DNA of 19,700 nucleotides from an uncultured Lachnospiraceae bacterium (GTDB lineage Bacteria; Bacillota_A; Clostridia; Lachnospirales; Lachnospiraceae). Where the stretch lies: assembly GCA_910585355.1 (NCBI GenBank), contig CAJUDN010000027.1, positions 14,306 to 34,005 on the forward strand, in the 5' to 3' direction. The notes under the pieces are model-generated. The model had not been told where the DNA came from. It ran no database searches and saw only the letters and a program-made list of their open reading frames with translations. A program made the position numbers and the translations under genes. The first letter of the stretch is position 1; the number at the start of each line of letters is the position of its first letter. Below are positions 15,480 through 19,700 of this stretch, one piece after another.

Positions 15480-15508
15480 ATCTTAACACATTTTTCCATT
15501 TTTTGCAA
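15480..15508 (-). promoter_or_regulatory. Promoter of the corrinoid adenosyltransferase gene
   Basis: TTGCAA (15503-15508), 17 nt, TAAGAT (15480-15485) on the minus strand, 48 nt before the start codon. Each hexamer matches 4 of 6 bases. A repeated ATGTAC flanks the presumed start site (15451-15470). Confidence 0.45.
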
Positions 15509-15523
15509 GTTTTCCGCCCGTTT

Positions 15524-16150
15524 CTATTCCGCGCACTCCAGCTTGCTTACGGAAACCTCGTAAGCGACCCTCTTTTCACACTCCGTCTCATTGAGTTTTT
15601 TCGTATATTCCCGGCTCTGGACCCGGCCCCAGATCAAAACTCTGGCGCCCACCAGAAAACCGGAGGCAAACCTGGCGTTTCTTCCCCAGGCGATACAGGG
15701 GATGTAGTCGGATTTCCCGTATGGGCGGTTAACGGCCACCAAAAGATCCGCGATTTCCCGGCCCAGGGGAGTTTTTCTGTAAATAGGTTCCTTGCATATG
15801 TATCCGTCCAGGAAAATCTGGTTGGTCTTTGTATAGTCGGTGAATTCCTCCATAAAATTCACTTCCCGCACAAATACGGAGAGCACCAGGCGGTTTTTGG
15901 CGCCTTCATGGCGGTTATAGGAACGGAACTGCCCGATGGCTTCAATGGTGCATCCAATATAATCCCTGGTCACATCAATGAGCCGCTCCGAAATCATTAA
16001 GGGGATCACATCCGCCTGTTCGCTTAAGCGGTTTACGGACAGGTCCACCAGATAAAATCCCTCCCCGAATACTGCATGGCTGAATGTGAATTCCGAAATA
16101 ATAGTTCCGATAACGTTTACTTTGTTGTTTTCCATTACTTTTTCTGACAT
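15524..16150 (-). CDS. SSB-family single-stranded DNA-binding protein with two apparent OB domains
   Basis: 208 aa. The C-terminal half (about 110-205) reads as an SSB OB-fold: NQIFLDGYICKEPIYRKTPL, GREIADLLVAVNRPYGKSDY, IPCIAWGRNARFA, GARVLIWGRVQSREY and VAYEVSVSKL. The N-terminal half (about 8-100) looks like a second, degenerate OB strand set (VNVIGTIISEFTF, YLVDLSVNRLS, IEAIGQFRSYNR). It lacks the acidic DDDIPF-type tail that recruits partners in housekeeping SSB, so it is probably an accessory paralogue rather than the replication SSB. AAGGAG lies 7 nt before the ATG at 16150. It is separate from the adenosyltransferase gene, with that gene's promoter between them. Confidence 0.8.
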   Translation of the reverse strand: MSEKVMENNKVNVIGTIISEFTFSHAVFGEGFYLVDLSVNRLSEQADVIPLMISERLIDVTRDYIGCTIEAIGQFRSYNRHEGAKNRLVLSVFVREVNFMEEFTDYTKTNQIFLDGYICKEPIYRKTPLGREIADLLVAVNRPYGKSDYIPCIAWGRNARFASGFLVGARVLIWGRVQSREYTKKLNETECEKRVAYEVSVSKLECAE

Positions 16151-16212
16151 AGTATTTCTCCTTTTTATTCGATATAATCAGTCCAGATTGACCTGCCGGA
16201 TGTCTTGCCCGG

Positions 16213-16321
16213 CTTATATTAAATATATTCGCCAAAAGGAAAAATAGAACTGAGCCTTAAAAAAATCCATCGACAGAAAGCGTCAGGTTTTTTCTTGTTA
16301 TTTTTTCCGGCTCATGATAAT
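16213..16321. repeat. Direct repeat copy A flanking the Uma2/transglutaminase cassette
   Basis: 109 bp, about 94% identical by eye to 18372-18481 in the same orientation. It starts CTTATATTAAATATATTC and ends GGCTCATGATAAT. Inside, TGAGCC and GGCTCA, each next to an A or T run, can pair as a stem around a loop holding GACAGAAAGCGTC. It lies just upstream of the SSB-like gene. Confidence 0.88.
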
Positions 16322-16392
16322 CCTGTTTTTGACAGCTGAAATAAATCAAAATACCAGAATTCCAAGTAAAATGACAAAGCGGAAAATACGAG

Positions 16393-16421
16393 TTGTGATA
16401 TAGCATGAAATTTGCTATACT
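16393..16421 (+). promoter_or_regulatory. Promoter with overlapping operator-like palindrome, upstream of the Uma2 gene
   Basis: TTGTGA (16393-16398), 17 nt, TATACT (16416-16421). A perfect inverted repeat TATAGCA (16399-16405) / TGCTATA (16413-16419) with a 7-nt centre fills the spacer and overlaps the -10, which is where a repressor would bind. No candidate repressor gene lies in the cassette. An alternative -10 TATAAT lies at 16421-16426. Confidence 0.55.
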
Positions 16422-16454
16422 ATAATACAGTAAGGAGCAAAGGAGGGGAACATA

Positions 16455-16997
16455 ATGGAATTGGCAGAGGAAAATAAGTTTACCATTGAAAATATTTACA
16501 GTTTACCTGAAGGAAAACGCGCAGAACTGGTTGATGGGAATTTATATATGATGGCGCCTCCGAATCGCAGACACCAGGAATTGGTAGGAGCTCTGTATCG
16601 TGTGATAGGAAATCACATCGCTTCAAAAGGAAGTTCGTGCATTCCGTATGTGGCCCCGTTTGCAGTTTTTTTAAGTAAAGACGATAAAAATTACGTGGAG
16701 CCGGATATCAGTGTGGTTTGTGATAAAAGCAAGCTCACAGATCGCGGCTGCGAAGGGGCTCCTGACTGGATCATAGAGGTGGTTTCCCCAGGGAGCCAGA
16801 AAATGGACTATATGATAAAGTTATTCAAATACAGAACCGCCGGAGTGAAAGAATATTGGATTGTGGATCCGAAAGATGAGACTGTCGCGATTTATGGTTT
16901 CGCGAAAGATGATATGGAAAAATATACATTTCAGGATAAAATTGTACGAGAAGGAGAAACAGGGTTTTCGGTTTGTATGGCGGAACTGGTGTTTTAG
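16455..16997 (+). CDS. Uma2-family (DUF820) PD-(D/E)XK nuclease
   Basis: 180 aa, typical size. The family has a restriction-endonuclease-like core; its biological role is poorly known. Visible core residues are Glu24 (AELVDGNLYMM), Asp84 in VEPDISVVCD, Glu108 in DWIIEVVSPGS, Asp118 and Lys122 in the DYMIKLFKY helix, then the hallmark GVKEYWIVDPKDETV. The catalytic set appears complete. AAAGGAGG lies 8 nt before the ATG. It is the first gene of a two-gene plus-strand unit, 60 nt before the transglutaminase-like gene, and both lie between two direct repeats. By eye it is more AT-rich than the surrounding metabolic genes, which hints at transfer. Confidence 0.9.
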   Translation: MELAEENKFTIENIYSLPEGKRAELVDGNLYMMAPPNRRHQELVGALYRVIGNHIASKGSSCIPYVAPFAVFLSKDDKNYVEPDISVVCDKSKLTDRGCEGAPDWIIEVVSPGSQKMDYMIKLFKYRTAGVKEYWIVDPKDETVAIYGFAKDDMEKYTFQDKIVREGETGFSVCMAELVF

Positions 16998-17057
16998 TGA
17001 TATACCAGACATGCTGCTGGAAACGCGGGTTCAAAAATAAAAGGAGTGAAGAAGACT

Positions 17058-18191
17058 ATGAAACTAAAAAAATGTATGGCGCTGTTTACAACTATTACGG
17101 TACTGACGGCATCCTGTATTCCGGCCTATGCGGATCAATGGGTGGAAAAAAACGGAGAGTGGTACTACCAGGATGACAACGGGCAGCCGCTACGCAATAC
17201 CGTATCCTATGACGGATATTATGTGGATTTTCGCGGAAAGCTTGTCCCGTTAAAGAAGACGGAGGGAATCGACCGGGATCGGGAAATAAGCAGTAATTTT
17301 TACTTCAAATATCTGGAAACAGGCGATCCCAAATATTTAAACGGCAGTGAATACATTTCTCCAAAGCCGTGTCCAACCGACCCGCTGGCGTCGGGATATT
17401 ACTACGCTGAAAGATGGTATGTAAACTATTATAGCTGTGCAAACGGGCTTTTTAACCCTACAGATAGAGCCATATGGACAAACAAGTGGGCTGATTTTAG
17501 CCCCAAACGTCCGGTATATCCGGATTATAAGCTTGAAAAGTTGAAGATGTTGGCTGCCGATTTGCCGAGATACAGCTATGATGAAAACTACGTGGACATG
17601 TATTATCTAACCACCTTGTCCAGCAGCCTATATGATAACGGGGATTTCACGCCGCTCTCCAACGCGAAAAAAAGAGGAATCCAGGTCTACGAAGTTCCCG
17701 ACCCCTCGGCTTCCACAACGACCTACTTGCTGATTTCCAAGCGGGACGCCTACCGGATTTACAAGGAATTTTTGGATGCGGCGACGGCCGGGACGGAAAA
17801 CATGTCCGAGCGGGAGCTGGCCCTGCACCTTTTGGAGTTCGTAAAAAAACAGCTGTCCTACAGCTACAGTGAGGAGGCCTCGAATCTGGCAGGCGGACAT
17901 ACAAATGAGGATATGGTTTTGACGCTCCTTGCCGGCTCGGGCGTATGTGCCAATTACAGCTATATGTATCAGCTTTTATGCAAAACAGTCGGGTTGGAAT
18001 GCCAAATCGAGGAAGGCACCTCCGCAACTGGAGGGCGTCATGGCTGGAACTTGGTGCGGGTAGACGGGACATGGTATCATGTGGACGCAACCTGGGCCGA
18101 CACGGACCGGGGGTATGACGGGTTAATGGAATATTGCCCACATATGGGGAACAACTGCCAGATGGCGCTGTATCCGAATCGTTTTCAGTAA
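17058..18191 (+). CDS. Secreted transglutaminase-like cysteine protease/transferase with a cell-wall-repeat N-terminus
   Basis: 377 aa. The signal peptide MKLKKCMALFTTITVLTASC runs on to a cleavage site at AYA-DQ (about residue 26). One or two cell-wall-binding-type repeats follow (WVEKNGEWYYQDDNGQP, YDGYYVDFRGKLVP), then a region without recognised motif, then a transglutaminase-like core. The triad is visible: Cys297 in GSGVCANYSYMYQLLC, His328 in GGRHGWNLVRVDG and Asp343 in WYHVDATWAD. Such domains act as peptidases, amidases or cross-linkers on cell-wall or surface proteins; the substrate is unknown. The ATG at 17058 is preferred since AAGGAG lies 11 nt upstream and overlaps the alternative GTG at 17046. 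The protein ends only 34 residues after the Asp, so the C-terminus may be shortened. Confidence 0.85.
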   Translation: MKLKKCMALFTTITVLTASCIPAYADQWVEKNGEWYYQDDNGQPLRNTVSYDGYYVDFRGKLVPLKKTEGIDRDREISSNFYFKYLETGDPKYLNGSEYISPKPCPTDPLASGYYYAERWYVNYYSCANGLFNPTDRAIWTNKWADFSPKRPVYPDYKLEKLKMLAADLPRYSYDENYVDMYYLTTLSSSLYDNGDFTPLSNAKKRGIQVYEVPDPSASTTTYLLISKRDAYRIYKEFLDAATAGTENMSERELALHLLEFVKKQLSYSYSEEASNLAGGHTNEDMVLTLLAGSGVCANYSYMYQLLCKTVGLECQIEEGTSATGGRHGWNLVRVDGTWYHVDATWADTDRGYDGLMEYCPHMGNNCQMALYPNRFQ

Positions 18192-18302
18192 AGAGGCGGC
18201 CGGTTATATGGTCGGACTTATGCCATGGCGGTCCCGCCTTCTTCGCCGTTCGATTCCGATTTTTATCAAAACAGACTATTATACATAGTATTTGGAATAC
18301 AA

Positions 18303-18352
18303 AAATGCCAGAATCCTTAGTTTTGCAAGGAAATCTGGCATTTATCTTTTCT
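18303..18352 (+). terminator. Rho-independent terminator of the Uma2/transglutaminase unit
   Basis: AAATGCCAGA (18303-18312) pairs perfectly with TCTGGCATTT (18334-18343), with an inner CCTT/AAGG stem, followed by ATCTTTTCTTT. It lies about 110 nt after the stop codon. Nothing else is seen in 18192-18302. Confidence 0.8.
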
Positions 18353-18371
18353 TTAACTGTCAGATTCCCGA

Positions 18372-18481
18372 CTTATATTAAATATATTCTCCAAAAAGGA
18401 AAATAGAGCTGAGTCTTAAAAAAATCTATCGACAGAAAGCGTCAGGGTTTTTTCTTGTTATTTTTTCCGGCTCATGATAAT
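18372..18481. repeat. Direct repeat copy B flanking the Uma2/transglutaminase cassette
   Basis: 110 bp, same orientation as 16213-16321, with about seven differences. The C-to-T change in the left stem (TGAGTC against GGCTCA) keeps G-U pairing, which suggests the structure matters or the change is neutral. Outside the repeats the flanks differ. The 18482-18618 stretch to the next gene holds no further feature I can support. Confidence 0.88.
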
Positions 18482-18618
18482 ATAATGCCAGAGTGAAAAA
18501 GAATCCGCCTTGCCGATGAACGAATATCCCGATAAAGCGGGACGTGCAGACGACGGGAATGAATTTTAAGACACGCTCTAATACTACCTTGCGGCAGACC
18601 GACGGAGAGGAGAATAAT

Positions 18619-19449
18619 ATGATCTGGTTTCTTCTTGAATGCAAACAGATTGGGGATAAATATTCCGAGGACGAAATGTCCGTCTATGCAGCCCAGGCTT
18701 CTTTTTTCATTATCCTGGCTGCGTTTCCGTTTTTTATGCTTCTGCTTGCCCTGATTCAGGTAACCCCCTATGTGAATAAGTCTGATCTCCTGGCAACCAT
18801 GGTCCACGCGGTGCCCGATGCCCTGGACGGCCTTGTCATCAACATCATTGAGGACCTTTATTCGGATTCCCCCATGACCATCCTCTCTGTAACGGCCGTC
18901 GCCGCCCTCTGGTCCTCTTCCAGGGGCATGCTGAGTATCGAGCGGGGGCTGAACCGGATCCACGGCGATACGGGACGGAGAGGTTATATTTTCCGCCGTA
19001 TCCTGTGCAGCGGCTACACCATCCTCTTTTCGCTCATGTGCGTGCTCTGCCTGGTTCTTTTGGTATTCGGCGGAATCCTCCAAAGACGGATCCTCATGCT
19101 GATTCCGGCCCTTGGACATTTTGATTTTCTGATTTCCCAGGCCAGAAAAATCATCCCTCTCTTTTTCCTTCTGATTTTCTTTCTGGCCATTTATACCGTG
19201 CTTCCATGGAAAAAGCAAACCATAAAAAGCCAGCTTCCAGGCGCTGTATTTGCCTCTTGCGGCTGGTCCCTGTTTTCCATGGCCTTTTCCGTCTACTTTA
19301 AATATTTTGGAAACTACACGGTCACTTATGGAAGCCTGACCGCTGTAATTTTGCTGATGCTGTGGCTGTATTTTTGTATCTGCATTCTTTTTTTGGGAGC
19401 GGAAATCAACTGGCTTTACAGGTTCCATGGAAAACGGACCGGAAGCTGA
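18619..19449 (+). CDS. YihY/RNase BN-family integral membrane protein
   Basis: 276 aa. The family is named after an old RNase BN assignment that was later moved to another protein; its true role is not established. About six membrane segments are visible: ASFFIILAAFPFFMLLLALI; ILSVTAVAALWSSSRGM; a strongly hydrophobic stretch with ILFSLMCVLCLVLLVFGGIL; IIPLFFLLIFFLAIYTVLPW; ASCGWSLFSMAFSVYF; and a last one with AVILLMLWLYFCICILFLGA, ending in the family-typical GAEINWLY. The conserved W-SSS/RG and Y-TYGSL motifs are present. The ATG at 18619 has GAGAGGAG 6 nt upstream; an earlier in-frame ATG at 18544 has none. A single gene after repeat copy B, with structured repeats beginning about 25 nt after its stop. 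Confidence 0.88.
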   Translation: MIWFLLECKQIGDKYSEDEMSVYAAQASFFIILAAFPFFMLLLALIQVTPYVNKSDLLATMVHAVPDALDGLVINIIEDLYSDSPMTILSVTAVAALWSSSRGMLSIERGLNRIHGDTGRRGYIFRRILCSGYTILFSLMCVLCLVLLVFGGILQRRILMLIPALGHFDFLISQARKIIPLFFLLIFFLAIYTVLPWKKQTIKSQLPGAVFASCGWSLFSMAFSVYFKYFGNYTVTYGSLTAVILLMLWLYFCICILFLGAEINWLYRFHGKRTGS

Positions 19450-19472
19450 CAGGCTCCGGCCCGTGTGGTTTT

Positions 19473-19700
19473 GTCTCATTGTAACGGCGGTTTTGTTTCA
19501 CTGTAACGGCGCTTTCTTCTTGCCCGTCTCTAGACGGGCAAGAAGCATCGGGCATCCGCCCGATGTGGAAAATCGAACAAAAATTGCCTTACAAGCAAGC
19601 TTGACGGCTGCTTTCGCTCGATTTTCCACGCCCTGCACAGTTTCATTTCACTGTAACGGCGCTTTCTTCTTGCCCGTCTCTAGACGGGCAAGAAGCATCG
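19473..19700. repeat. Multi-hairpin repeat array, 150-bp period, continuing past the window
   Basis: A 55-bp segment at 19496-19550 recurs without visible change at 19646-19700, which is the window end. Each copy starts TTTCACTGTAACGGCG and holds a 13-bp perfect hairpin (19516-19545 and 19666-19695; arm CTTCTTGCCCGTC, loop TCTA). Between copies lie an 8-bp hairpin CATCGGGC/GCCCGATG (19546-19565) and a 12-bp stem GTGGAAAATCGA (19565-19576) / TCGATTTTCCAC (19618-19629). A partial third start motif (CATTGTAACGGCGG) is at 19477-19490. No coding sequence is seen. Confidence 0.85.

Noticed and set aside
16213..18481. Toxin-antitoxin or composite transposon
   Set aside because: Neither gene resembles a toxin-antitoxin pair, and the flanking repeats encode no transposase and are too short for insertion sequences.
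18472..19479. 335-aa minus-strand reading frame
   Set aside because: It is antisense to the YihY-family gene, whose membrane segments and ribosome site are convincing; the antisense product is a charged composition with no domain.
19473..19700. CRISPR array
   Set aside because: The unit is 150 bp with internal perfect hairpins, only two copies are visible, there are no 25-40 bp spacers between short repeats, and no cas genes are nearby.

Overview
The window looks like a chromosomal segment of an anaerobic Firmicute of the Lachnospiraceae / Clostridium cluster XIVa type. This is inferred from gene content: a GntR-mcsA-mcsB-clpC stress operon, an L-box riboswitch ahead of dapA, choline-binding-type cell-wall repeats, an oxygen-labile Fe-S type PurF and strong AGGAGG ribosome binding sites. 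No rRNA or marker gene is present, so the genus is not fixed.

Layout. (1) 1-2570, minus: a YtrA-like GntR regulator followed by mcsA, mcsB and the start of clpC, i.e. the protein-arginine-phosphorylation / Clp quality-control operon. CtsR is replaced by GntR, and McsB carries unusual active-site residues. (2) 2592-4967: a decayed serpin gene, a secreted cell-wall-repeat protein whose C-terminal half may be a dead lethal-factor-like metallopeptidase, and a small membrane protein on the plus strand. (3) 5029-11709, minus: a purine block purC-purF-purB, then a large hairpin and purA, ending at a clear terminator; a class I/II aminotransferase follows. A near-consensus promoter sits ahead of purC. 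(4) 11720-12782: a small membrane protein, a 170-bp palindromic element, a terminator and a small lipoprotein whose Shine-Dalgarno lies in a 13-bp hairpin. (5) 12795-14835, minus: dapA-dapB for lysine/diaminopimelate synthesis under a lysine riboswitch. (6) 14925-16150, minus: a CobO/BtuR-type corrinoid adenosyltransferase and an SSB-like protein with two apparent OB domains. (7) 16213-18481: a two-gene plus-strand cassette (Uma2-family nuclease and secreted transglutaminase-like protein) bracketed by two near-identical ~110-bp direct repeats. (8) 18619-19449, plus: a YihY/RNase BN-family membrane protein. (9) 19473-19700: the start of a 150-bp-period repeat made of consecutive perfect hairpins, running off the window.

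How the parts work together. Most of the window is housekeeping metabolism with recognisable control signals. The accessory interest lies in the direct-repeat-bracketed Uma2/transglutaminase cassette, the two unrelated families of structured repeats, the divergent McsB, and the secreted protein with a degenerate protease motif. No defence island, prophage or CRISPR array is visible.
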